Positions 9,518-19,800 of a stretch of DNA of 21,514 nt are shown here, one piece after another; within the stretch, counting starts at the first letter, position 1; each line of letters begins with the position of its first letter. The stretch comes from Spongospora subterranea. Taxonomy: Eukaryota > Endomyxa > Phytomyxea > Plasmodiophorida > Plasmodiophoridae. The notes under the pieces are model-generated. The model ran no database searches and was not told where the DNA came from. It worked only from the letters and a program-made list of their open reading frames with translations. The DNA lies in NCBI GenBank assembly GCA_900404475.1, contig OUQQ01000292.1:1-21514 (forward strand), read 5' to 3'. The position numbers and the translations under genes were made by a program.

Positions 9518-11182
9518 ATGTATACTCGAGACACTTCCCCAATGTTTGATTCCGGAGGTAATGACAATTCTCCCACCTTGAACCCACATCTGCCCAAAAA
9601 GAAAACCGCGGTTCGACTCGATCATGTATCGTTTGGCATGAAGATCTTTCTCGAATTATGGATTGTATCGATGGAATGTCCATGAAGTAAAACAGCAGCA
9701 GAGTTGACGCTATCGAGTCAATTCCTGACAATGGTTGAGCGGATATCAAGCGATTCTGACAGCGTCTCGAGTATCAGTTGTCAATCCTTCAACATACCCA
9801 GGGATTGCCCAACGACCGCCTGATGTTTCTGTTTGGCCCTGAAGTTCGATCAAGGCAAAGTAGAGAAACGAATGGAAAATACCTCGTACAGGTCTGTTGT
9901 TTGGATGACGGACCGTATGTTCTGCCTGAATCAATATTAATACTTGAACCTCTTTGGCCAACAATTTCCTCTATTCCGCTTACTTGTGATTGCCCACACT
10001 CTTAGAAGTGCAGGCCATCGAGGATTTACAAATGTTCTGAAGGTATGATTTTTTTTTTACAAATTTTCGAAGATGTTTCGTCGCCTTGCAAGAACTGTCG
10101 CCCTTGCACTGTCTCCTCGACATTTGCCCGCACTATTCATGCATCTTAATGAAATAGAGTATTCCACTCTGATGCTAGTCGTGGGTTAAGATGTGAAAAC
10201 ACAAAACCAATAGAGCCCATTCGAATACCTTTTCAACCAAATAGGGAGCAAGGTGGGATCTACGTTGGCGGAAATCGTGAAAACCACGACACTGTAATGG
10301 ATCTGACGCCGACAAATGGTTTACAGAGGATGGCACTTCAGACGCAGTGATGATGGGAACGCGCAAGACGAGATGGTTGAGTCGCGACGATGGCGACACC
10401 GGATCCGACCACACGATGGACATGGGGTGGTCCAGTTCAGCCAGTTGGAATGTGAGAATATTGACTCGTTCAGGGTTGATTGAAATTGGGCAGACCCGAT
10501 CGAGTCCTGAACCCATCTGGGCTAAACCCACAGGTGCCAACCCGACTGATCACGGATGGATTGTCTATTCAGCGGATTGCCAAAGTCGGATTTGTTCCCA
10601 ACCGCACTGCCCGTCAAGGAGCGATGCGTCGAGTCGCAACGGCGACTCGACGCGCCAATCACGACTTGTTGCTCAATACATTTGGACAGTGGGGTTTATT
10701 GCCTTTCCCGCTGCGGGAAATGGCGCTACTCTGATCTATGGCATCAAATAATCACGAGGACAGGGATTGGTATTGATTCCTGTGGCATCGTGCCAGTTGC
10801 AGGAAATTCACAAACAGTTATTTATCACATTGCGTTCATGGATCAGTTCCTGATTCCCCATTCTGATATAGAAGGTTCTGTGATGTGTGTGTTTCTGGTC
10901 CGTTCGCCACCATTGCCTTTCTTGAGTGCGTGTCCAATGATCCTGTTCATGAGTCCACCTAACGACGAATCAATGAAAACTGAGCGGCCCCTGGCCAAAA
11001 CGCCCTTGGGACTGAGACGAATACAATCCGTCCCGTCTGTTAGTCCAGAGATTTGGTTTTTCGTGCTTGAACCACCAATTTATCTCGTTGATGGTGTGTG
11101 GTGGCATACGAGTCCAGGGTCGGAACCTGAGATGCCAATACAGGTTTTAACCGCGGAAATCGGCCCAGGGACCTTCTCCTAA
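9518..11182 (+). CDS. Probable multi-exon gene, unidentified; exon map incomplete
   Basis: Several protein-like segments follow one another on the plus strand, in different frames, as expected for a gene with short introns. One starts at ATG 9518 (beginning MYTRDTSPMF, then a KKK patch). One spans about 9800-9891 (LPNDRLMFLFGPEV, ending before donor GTCTGT at 9892). A Cys-rich piece lies at about 10006-10140. A segment around 10400-10475 contains DGHGVVQFSQLECEN. A basic segment covers 10480-10690 (VPNRTARQGAMRRV, NTFGQW). The last segment continues to the stop at 11182 and ends with the block IYLVDGVWWHTSPGSE. A join of 10690 to about 10762, after a donor GGTTTATT, keeps frame. An AATAAA lies at 11273-11278. 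I recognise no family. Exon borders other than 9891 are guesses, and one or more segments may be spurious. Confidence 0.4.
10626..10653. repeat. Perfect 12-bp hairpin with AACG loop
   Basis: GCGTCGAGTCGC (10626-10637) pairs exactly with 10642-10653 around the four-base loop AACG. It lies inside the basic segment of the putative gene and is GC-rich, so it would be very stable in RNA. Confidence 0.85.
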
Positions 11183-11514
11183 GGGATGAGATTTGTCGAA
11201 TTACAAGAGGAAACCGAACCAGGCTGGCGCAGCGACGTGCCGTTGGTCTTTGTATCTTTGTTTGGTCCGGTCAATAAATGACAAACACTATTAAATACCA
11301 TGAAACTGGTTATCGCGAAATGACTGCACAACGGATTAACTTGACCATATTCAGAAAAACAACACTTCAGAATCGCAAAGCCGATATTGTGTGATCATTG
11401 ACAACAAAATTCCATCACAACTGTCAACGGTGGCAGGGTGAAACACGCTGCTCTTTAGATCGTTGCAACTATAAATGTCCAATGTGGTAGGGGAGTTTAT
11501 GAACAGCCAACTGA
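11183..11514. other. Convergent 3' flanks
   Basis: No ORF of interest is seen. An AATAAA at 11273-11278 could serve as the poly(A) signal of the upstream plus-strand gene. The rest would be the 3' flank of the FMRP-like gene, which is transcribed toward it. Confidence 0.45.
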
Positions 11515-13274
11515 TTACTGAGATACATTCTTGGCCGACATATCTTGACCTATCGGTTCGCTTCCTTTGTTATCGACACTATCATTGACGGGTTTCACAA
11601 CCTTCTGATACCGATGCGGCTTGTTGGATGAGTTTACCGGGACGGTGCCTGGCTCCTGAGATTTGCTGTTGGAGTCGGACCGAGGAGACGATCTTTGACC
11701 TTCCTTCTTCTTCATCGGCGGCTGCCTCTTTCCCCCTCTTTGACGCCTGTTGTCGACATATCTGTCCTGAGACTGATGTTGGAAGCCTTCGCCTTCTGGA
11801 TGGGTTTGAGGAGCGGTCCTGTCTTGTGTGGAAGCATTACCAGAAGATGGAGTGCTCTGACCTTTCTGCATTTCGTATAGTTGCTGCATAACCTTCCTTT
11901 GTTCTTGATCTGCTCTGTCCCAATCTTCCCTGTACTTAATGTGCTGATCTATCAAAAGAACTGCACTCTGTACAGATTCCTTGGTTCCAGCAATGTGAAC
12001 TTTACAGGAACCGCTTTCATTATCCTCAACCACGTTCATCCGTTGAGCTTTGCTCATCAGTTCTAACTGGTGAAGGGTTTTGCCAAGCTTGCCAGTAACC
12101 CATTCGGTCATTTCTTTCGCGATCGGCACATCGACCTCAACGAATTCCAGGGCCAGTCTCGCCGCTTGTACAGCTTCAGCGGCATCACCAACAATACGAA
12201 CAATTCCGGTAGTGGTATCAATGTTTGCTGAAATGATCCCCGGCATCGCTTGGACATTGTTGATACGGCTACCTCGTTGACCAATGACCAATCCGAAAAG
12301 CGATGGGCTAACAGTGAACTCGACAACAAAGGAATGCTCAACCTGAACCATTGCAAACCTTAACGATAATACGAAGACGCAGAGAACAAAAGGGAATTCG
12401 TACTTTCTGTTTCGCAAGTTGCAGCTGATGTTTAACTTGTTCGGTCCTGTTGTGAATCTGTTGAAGTTGAGTTTGTTGGGCGACTGCCATATCGATTAAT
12501 GGCCGTGCGATTGACAGCGACGAATCAGTCCCAACGACAACAATCTTGTGGTCCTCTGGACAGTAACTGATCGACATCACTCCAGAGCGGGTCATGATCG
12601 AGTCAAAAACTGGGACGTGAGTAACCTCTGGCGAAGCTACAAATACCCATCAGACACAAGAACCATGACAAGCAGATTGAGGTATTACCTGGTAACGGTA
12701 GGGCAGAGCTCTTTTTAAGGACACTTGGTAATGTCAGGTCAATTCTCTTGACATGAGTTAGATCAATGTTCCTCTCCTGGCTCTCGGGCCGAACATTCGA
12801 CAGCTCGATAATGTCGTCATAGGAATCGGGCAGGCCAACGTATTTCACCAACGCAAACTGCAGAACAGCAGAATGAAACCAAGGGACAGAGAGCGGTGAC
12901 CGAAACGGGACGTACACTGTGCTTGATCGATTTGATGACCGCCTTCCACCAACCCCAAGGCTCGGTTTCATGACCTTGCGCCTTCACTTCGACTTGTTGA
13001 CCCGGCACGTAGACAATATCGGATTCCACAGGTGTTGATGGACAATGTCTGACATTTGCAGCCGAGATCCAGCAAAGCTTCCAATTCAACTCAAACTGAC
13101 ATAAAACCTGTCCTAATTTGATATCGAGAATAGTGACCTGAACACCAGTAATCAGCGATATCAATACGACGGAGAGACCGTCCTGACATTAAAATAGGCG
13201 GTTGTGTCAGGTTCTTGCGCCTCCCAAATGATATTAGCGGGAGGCATCGTCGTTAGTGCACTAGGCGTTGACAT
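11515..13274 (-). CDS. FMR1: FMRP/FXR-family RNA-binding protein (Tudor/Agenet and KH domains), 5 exons
   Basis: Exons 13274-13179, 13137-12916, 12857-12689, 12636-12404 and 12342-11515 join in frame to about 515 residues; the introns are 41, 58, 52 and 61 nt. In animals the family binds mRNAs, associates with polyribosomes and represses translation. The N-terminal 140 or so residues form the Tudor/Agenet pair, with FELNW...NVR in the first unit and EPWGWWKAVIKSIK...YVGL in the second, both placed as in FMRP. KH1 starts at about 241, with the G-x-x-G loop GQRG at 261-264. KH2 follows with GKLG at 324-327. After it comes HIAGTKESVQSAVLLIDQHI, matching the block that ends the FMRP core. The last 110 residues are disordered and Ser/Gln/Lys/Arg-rich, with one RRQRGGKR patch rather than a full RGG box. 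The frame stays open upstream to 13538, but that part is Pro-rich and overlaps the divergent gene, so ATG 13274 (or 13247) is preferred. The donor of intron 1 (GTCTCT) is weak. Confidence 0.88.
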
Positions 13275-13433
13275 GTAGGCTGCCGGTGGGCACTGCACGG
13301 TTGGCGTGGGCGGAGGCGGGATGGGCGCTAATGGCGGCGACAAGATGGCGATATGGTGTGCTAACAGAGGTGGCGGGGTCGCCAATAGCACAGCGAGGGA
13401 GGGAGAGGGTTGGACTGGGGGCCAGTCATCCAC
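13275..13433. promoter_or_regulatory. Short divergent intergenic region
   Basis: About 160 bp separate the FMRP-like ATG (minus) from the first ATG of the BSD-NECAP gene (plus). The stretch is G-rich on the plus strand (GGCGGAGGCGG, GGTGGCGGGG, GAGGGAGGGAGAGGG) with no TATA box, and is likely a shared bidirectional promoter. Frames are open on both strands through it, so longer N-termini for either gene remain possible. Confidence 0.45.
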
Positions 13434-14834
13434 ATGTACACCCCAACCAGTGTTCCGACATACTGCGTGCGCAGTTCCTATCCCACTGGCCCCAAACCCA
13501 CAACTCCATATGGGGCTGCGATCCTGATGCGTTACCAAAAGCGCAGCCTGTTGGCCGAGGTGGCGCCAATACTACGGCCAAAGGCGGTTGGCACACATGC
13601 CAACATGGGCAATTATCCTCCTAGCCAGTCCGGTCCCGATGATAGATATGAACCTGTTCATGAATCGCGCCAGACCATGTCCGATTTCTATGACGAGTTA
13701 GAGGCACAGTATGGGCCTGATGTTCATCTGGCGTTCATGGATTCGCCAACCAATATTCCCGATCATGATCACATGACAAGCCAGGAGAATATTGATCGAC
13801 ACACAGATATATGTCTGGCCGCTATACAGCTTGAATCCCGGTTTGCAGCTCTACGATATCGTTTAGTACCCAGCCGTATCTCCGAGAACCATTTCTGGAC
13901 CCAGTTTATATCGAAATATGGCGATTTCTGCCGTCAAATAGGGTGTGAACTGGTTTCGGGTCCTCTCGCTAACCACAGCTCTAAACCCATAATCGCTGAT
14001 ATCGAGATGACTGTTAAGGCGCCATCTAAGGTCATGGCCCCGGTTAGTGTTGAACCATCTCCCGGTCCAGTTAAGCTGATGACTGCACCAGTTCACGACG
14101 GTGGCCATGCCCATGGAGCCATCCATGACGGGCTGGAGGTGGTGATAACCAAGATCCCCGAGGCGTTTGTTTACCGAATCCCGCCCCGGCCCGACGCCCA
14201 AGGCCATTACGCCAGCCGATGGGGTCTTGACAAGCCGTTATGGCAGGGCGTTTTAAAGGTCATTTCAGGCGCTAATCACACCCTCTTCATCAGATTACAC
14301 GATTCCAGCTCATCTGAGCTGTTCGCCACCAGCGCGCCTATCGATCTAGAGAAGATCTGTTCGGCGCCGGACCAGTCCAGATCAGCCCATCTAGCGGCGA
14401 TCGCGTATTATATCGAACCCGCCGTCGACACCTCAAGGTACTTCGTGGTTCGGTTCACGAATCATGTCACCGGACAGGCGGCCCTGTTAGGGATCGGGTT
14501 TCGTCAACGATCGCACGCGTTTGACCTGACCGCGTCTATATTGGATCAACTGCATCGGTGCGAACGGGACATGAATCCGTCAAAACGTGGGCAAAAGGAT
14601 CAAGCGACGGACGACGATGGGTCTGAGGAGAATAGGAATCCAGAGCAATTACCGTCAATGGATTACACGTTACCGGTATTATATTCCAGTTGTGATGGAG
14701 ATGGCGATCCACTTCCGCCATTATCGCCCCCCAAATCTCCACAGATCGTGCCGAGAGTAGATCGGGATATCGATGACGATGACGACAACGATGTATTCGG
14801 CACATTTATCAGCGCACGGCAACACTTTCTATAG
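13434..14834 (+). CDS. BSD-NECAP fusion protein, probable clathrin/AP-2 endocytic factor
   Basis: One uninterrupted frame of 466 codons from ATG 13434; later in-frame ATGs at 13527 and 13605 are alternatives. Residues about 132-170 match a SYAP1-type BSD domain, with ALRYRLVPSRISENHFW carrying the invariant FW pair. Residues about 234-377 match the NECAP (PHear-like) domain: VYRIPPRP, W.LDKPLWQG.LKV, SSELFATSAPID, DTSRYFVVRF and LLGIGFRQRSHAFDL all align in order. A low-complexity acidic and Pro-rich tail ends in DDDDDNDVFGTFISAR, which fits the AP-2 beta-appendage binding pattern (acidic run, then FxxFxxxR). NECAP proteins bind AP-2 and other appendage-binding factors and help clathrin-coated vesicle formation. 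The role of BSD domains in SYAP1-type proteins is less clear. The fusion lies in one exon with no stop between the domains, so it is not a join of two predicted genes. I know of no family member with this order, but could not search. Confidence 0.85.
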   Translation: MYTPTSVPTYCVRSSYPTGPKPTTPYGAAILMRYQKRSLLAEVAPILRPKAVGTHANMGNYPPSQSGPDDRYEPVHESRQTMSDFYDELEAQYGPDVHLAFMDSPTNIPDHDHMTSQENIDRHTDICLAAIQLESRFAALRYRLVPSRISENHFWTQFISKYGDFCRQIGCELVSGPLANHSSKPIIADIEMTVKAPSKVMAPVSVEPSPGPVKLMTAPVHDGGHAHGAIHDGLEVVITKIPEAFVYRIPPRPDAQGHYASRWGLDKPLWQGVLKVISGANHTLFIRLHDSSSSELFATSAPIDLEKICSAPDQSRSAHLAAIAYYIEPAVDTSRYFVVRFTNHVTGQAALLGIGFRQRSHAFDLTASILDQLHRCERDMNPSKRGQKDQATDDDGSEENRNPEQLPSMDYTLPVLYSSCDGDGDPLPPLSPPKSPQIVPRVDRDIDDDDDNDVFGTFISARQHFL

Positions 14835-15101
14835 CAAGTTGATTTTCAATACACTATTAATATTATCAAGACATTCAAATCGCCTTTATCCGCAAAAAAA
14901 CTTGTACTTCTGGCAACAAATGCGGAATGACACCCAAAAGATACTTCGAAATGACTATTGTGTGTCCGCCGCGGACTCCGTGATGCCATTTAATCTCAAG
15001 ATTTCGCCATCGTGGTTTCGCCGTTGATTTCCACGACGATTCGGAGGGAGTTTTTTCGTCTGAAATCGCATTTCGTCCGGCAATTTTCATCGCCGGCCCT
15101 A
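14835..15101. other. Intergenic region before TRM1
   Basis: Holds the 3' flank of the BSD-NECAP gene and the 5' region of TRM1. From the stop at 14991 onward the TRM1 frame is open (14994-15101) without an in-frame ATG; see the findings. Nothing else is seen. Confidence 0.45.
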
Positions 15102-16672
15102 ATGTCAGAGAATATGCCATATGATCGAGTTACTGAGGGTTCGGCCACTATATTATTGCCGTCAGGAAATCAGGTACACTATCGCCATCAACCCGACATA
15201 TCGTGACTGGGATGATTGACTCCCGCCGTTTTGTTCCTTGTTGCCAGGACGTGTTCTATAATAAAGTTCAAGTCGTTAACCGGGATTTGTCAATCGCCGC
15301 CATCAGCGCCTACAATGACCTACGCCGTGAGGAGCATTTGTCGTCAAGTAAAACGTGTTCTAAGCCGTACCCGGGTTTGACGATATTAGAGGCGTTATCC
15401 GCTACTGGGCTTCGGTCAATGCGTTATCTGCACGAGATCGACGACGTCTCCAAGATTATCGTGAACGATATCGATCCCGCCGCCGTCGAAACCATCAAGC
15501 GTAATATAGCCGCCAATCCTCATCTTGTTCAACCGGAGCGTCTTGTCCCTAACTGTGCCGACGCCAACATCTGTATGGGTCATCACACCGCCAACGAAGG
15601 TCGTGTCGATGTCGTCGATCTGGATCCCTATGGATCAGCCAACACCTTCATCTCCTCCGCGTTGAAGGCGGTTCGCCCTGGCGGTATGCTCTGTATAACT
15701 TGTACAGATCTGGCTGTATTAGCCGGCAGCCGCCCGTCAGCCTGTTTTGCCAAATACTCATCGATGCCGCATCGGGCGAAATACTGCCATGAAATGGCCC
15801 TGCGAATCGTTCTGGCATTTACCTGCCAAGAAGCCGCTAAACTCGGCCTGGTTATCGAGCCTCTGGCCAGTTCTCATATCGATTTCTACGTGCGTCTGTT
15901 CGTCCGTGTTCGAAAGAGTCAGTCTGGTGCGACCGCATCGGTCAAAAACCTGGCGTACGTTTGGCAATGCAGTCAATGCGTTCATCACGTGTTGATCCCG
16001 GTTATGCACCCAACTGGTAAAGGGGACAATCTTACCAGTGCAACTGCACTCAGGTCGGGGCAATGCCCTGATTGTCATTCCCCGATGAAGATGGGCGGTC
16101 CATGGTGGTCGGCACCGATTCACGATCCGGCATTTCTCGCCCGGTTATCCCAGCGTATCGACCGTCCCGAAAATCCGTTCGCTTCCCAAGCGAGGCTGCG
16201 GGCCCTGTTGACCGGACTGATGGAAGAGTTGGTCGATGTTCCTCTGTTCCATTGCCTGTCGAGCATGTGCCACACGTTGCATTGTGTGATGCCACGAGCT
16301 ATTGTCGTCCGATCCGCCCTTATCAATGGCGGTTTTCGTGTATCCCAATCTCATACGTCTCCAACATCGTTGAAGACTGACGCGCCGTCGAATATCATAT
16401 GGGATATACTTCGTCATTGGGTCAAACAAAATCCCGTCAAACAAAATCTCAGCGAAACTTCTCCATCTTCCATTATTCTATCGAAAGAACCGCAGTCTAC
16501 TCCTGATTTTACGATTGTGGATGCATTGCGCAATAAGACCAAACAACCGAAATTTCTACCCAATCCGGAGGATCATTGGGGTCCAGGATCAAGGGCGAAG
16601 ACTCGGCATGCATCTTTAGTAGACATCCCACAGGAACCCGACGAAAAAAAGGCTAGACTAGATTTGCACTGA
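15102..16672 (+). CDS. TRM1: tRNA (guanine(26)-N2)-dimethyltransferase, 2 exons
   Basis: Transfers two methyl groups from S-adenosylmethionine to G26 of tRNAs. Exon 15102-15173 joins exon 15248-16672 across a 74-nt intron, giving 498 residues. The splice fuses YDRVTEGSATILLPSGNQ to DVFYNKVQVVNRDLSIA, which is the conserved TRM1 N-terminus. The SAM-binding loop EALSATGLRS is at about 72-81, VNDIDP ends strand beta2 at about 96-101, and the catalytic DLDPYGS is at 148-154. Two CxxC pairs (Cys265/268 and Cys297/300) fit the zinc-binding element of the eukaryotic C-terminal domain. The C-terminal 100 residues are low in complexity and end with a KKAR basic patch that could serve nuclear import. 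The length is close to fungal TRM1. ATG 15102 gives the short form, and the frame continues upstream without an ATG. Confidence 0.95.
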
Positions 16673-16821
16673 TAAACCTATGAGTATAGACACGGTTCCT
16701 TCTCCTTCGCACACTAGTTTATTTTGTTCACAATGAAGTATCAGTTAATTCCGGAAGAACCATGTAAATATTTTTCCACTGAAAACATTGATTGATCAAT
16801 ATCAACGAACGTAAATAGCAG
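16673..16821. other. Convergent 3' flanks of TRM1 and GDH
   Basis: This is a 149-bp AT-rich gap between the two convergent stop codons, with no ORF and no obvious AATAAA on the plus strand. Confidence 0.5.
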
Positions 16822-19800
16822 TTAAATCTTACTGAAATCAAAGAAGGCAAATTCAGGTGCACTCAGCCCATGCTGATAGATGAAATGAGACGCCAAGTAT
16901 GCTCCAAAAGTGGCACGAATGTAACTATCGGGAAGACGTGTGGCTAATGTTTCCACACCCAGAAGAGACGTCAGTGCGGCAGGGCATGCGTCTAGCAAAA
17001 CCTGGAAGGTACTGGCCTCAGACGCTGGAAGGAGTACAATATGGGGGGTATACCTTATTCCGGAGAGCGCGGTTGGCCCACAGCGACGATGTTGATAAAG
17101 ATGCATTTAAAGAATTGATCTGCAGCAACCTTAACAACTGGGTGTGAGATATTGACACTGAATACCTTGTTAGAAATCAAATCAGTAATGACACATCGCA
17201 GGAGACCAGTGGTTTCATTTTCCTCTAACAAAAAACACCACGTTCAGTCTTCAAGACTGGGAGATAGTGATAACGCGTACTCCAAATACATTCGAATTCC
17301 ATTCTGGCGTTCTGTTCAATAATGGTTTGCACTTCTTTCACGTATGCCCGATAAAACGCAGGCGGATGGGCAACATCAGTAACCATCATATGCTCACTAA
17401 ATTCCTCATCAGACAAAGCAAGGGCTGCAAGAACTTCTAGAGAAGAAGAGGTAACACCTGGGTCACAATAATATTAACAGTTATTGAAAGTGACTGAATC
17501 ACAAATAATACCTCCTTTGTTTGCACTTGCATCTTTGTAGATAATGGTTCCCAGCTTTTCTAACTCAAGACGGGCCTGCGAAATTATTGTGATACTTGAA
17601 GGTCGCCGTGGAATGAAAGAAGATTACCTCTTGGGTCAGAAACAAATTTGCCCCTTCAATTATGATTTTGAAGCGGCATTTTCCATTCGCATCCAGCATT
17701 TCCTGTAAAATATTTAACGTAAATACAAGCGACTACTTGAATATTGTTCGACCTGATAATTATTCAAGTTAACGGCTTCCGGACGGCCACCGCAAGGGAC
17801 AAATATATCCGCTTTTGCAACTGGATGCAGGTGGAAACAATTGCGAAAAATCAGACCAGATTCGACTGGGGCGGAAAAGCCTGGTAGAACTACCATGCGC
17901 GAATCTATCCCAATAAAGAACCCCATCGGAGAAAGCTATAGCGAAAAAATCAGATCGGGAAACTAAACATAAATGCACGGTCGACCTTTGACTTATTGAA
18001 ATGCTCACACATTTGGCGTTTTTTCGCCAATCGCTGAAGCTCCTCACGATTGATTCCAAGTGGATCATATAAAACACCACTGCCATCAACAACACTTTAT
18101 GACCGCTAAGCAACTGCAGGAGGCCAATAGATTCAACATCGATTACCTGGTCGTTTTGTCTTTGGAAATCAAAATTTCATTGCTTCCAAGATCGCCATCA
18201 GGTCCGCCGGTCTTTGAAATATTAATTGCGAATACTGTGAGAAAATTAGAATCAAGCACCGACCTGGCACTTCGTTATTTGCTCTTCTTTCAAGCCAAGT
18301 TTCGAGAGAACACCAACAACATATTGATGAACTGAGCGGGTGGTCATCCCAAACATATCATGTCTGATAAAAAAGTAAGCGCTGTCAGTTGAATTGTCAT
18401 TGCTAAACTTACGGAATGCCACCGAGCGACATGGATTTGCCAGTCGTAAAGGCTTTCCAAAAATGAGCTCCACGAGCTAGACAAAGGGAAGAGTTTAGGT
18501 TAATTCACGTTAAACTATTAACTAGCTACCTCTGGCATGCTGGGACGCCCAATCCATAAGGTGCGCTGTGCCTTCATCAGGACCGAAAAACAGAATCTCC
18601 TCCTAAAACAAATCAGTTCGGTAAAAGAAGCATCATAAGTACCGATAAAAACCTGTTGTAAATAATCTCTTATTTCTTTATCAGGAATCAAGACATCCAG
18701 CATTGCATCGACGTATTTTCTGAAGGCGACTTCGTCTTTATCCTGATGAGACTGAGACAGAAAAATAGTTCCTTTGGAGCCGCCTTCTGGAATGTCTTTA
18801 TTCTACCAGAGAGTTAAAATTCAATCAATGCACAAGTTTGTCCATACCTTTCGCATTTGCGTCAATGCTAAATTATAGTTTTCATCAAAAACGCTTCCGA
18901 CGTTCTGAGCATAGGCTTGACTATTCCGCGATTTGATAATACGAATGCCACCACGTGCTACATCAGTAAAACGGACATGGAATCCTCGGAACTCGGACCC
19001 GATAACAAAAAATACAGCATATGGAGCAACCGGATACCTACATATATATATACTGATAAGCGTTTGTCTCACTGAATAATCAAACACAACTCACTCTTCA
19101 GGGGACAAAAACCCAGGAGATAGCCGAAACGAGAGTGCAATTTTCTGTTGCTTAAAGAAGTTAGTCTTCAGAATGTGGCGGTTGAACGACCTTAGATAAC
19201 AAATGAGTACTTTCTCACTCAGGGAAATGAACTTACAAAAGAGCAAGAAAAATTTGGGTATCGAATTCCGAAATTGCGTGCAACTTTATGAGAGACTCTG
19301 AAAAGGATGCGGAATAAGCGAAGTTGATTTCAGTAAAATTTGGGCATTTCTAACCAAGATTGATTGTGTCGTGGTCAGTGTGCCTCGGAGTCGACGGCGT
19401 ATCGGGCTGAGCGCCACCAGAATGGCGATTTGCAAAATCGGCGTAAAGCGCCTTTAATAACGCTGGATACGCACGAATACATTCAAGCAACCGCTCCTCT
19501 AAAAAATCATCATCGGATTTCTTTCGGATATTAAACTCTAAATCATACCAGTAAACGTGTCCTTTCGCAAATTCTGCTTCAGCCGCAACAGATGGCCGAT
19601 TAGACTGGGCTCATGGCGCTCAATCGATCCTAGGAGCGCTCCATACTGAAATCTTATGGTGAAAACACGTTCAGAAACAGAGGTCATGTTGGCTACCTCA
19701 CGGCGATAACGAGACAAAAACTGATGTGCAAACTTCCACCCGACGTAGGCAAATGTTGCTTCTTGAGCAGTTAGAACGCCATCGGAGAACATGGGGGTTA

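Noticed and set aside
9606..9618. tRNA B-box-like GGTTCGACTC
   Set aside because: No A box, acceptor stem or cloverleaf could be built around it.
10175..10540. Minus-strand ORF of 121 codons
   Set aside because: Antisense to better protein-like segments on the plus strand; no recognisable content.
13161..13538. Long Pro-rich N-terminal extension of the FMRP-like protein
   Set aside because: Would overlap the divergent gene's coding start; the Tudor domain begins right after ATG 13274, as in other family members.
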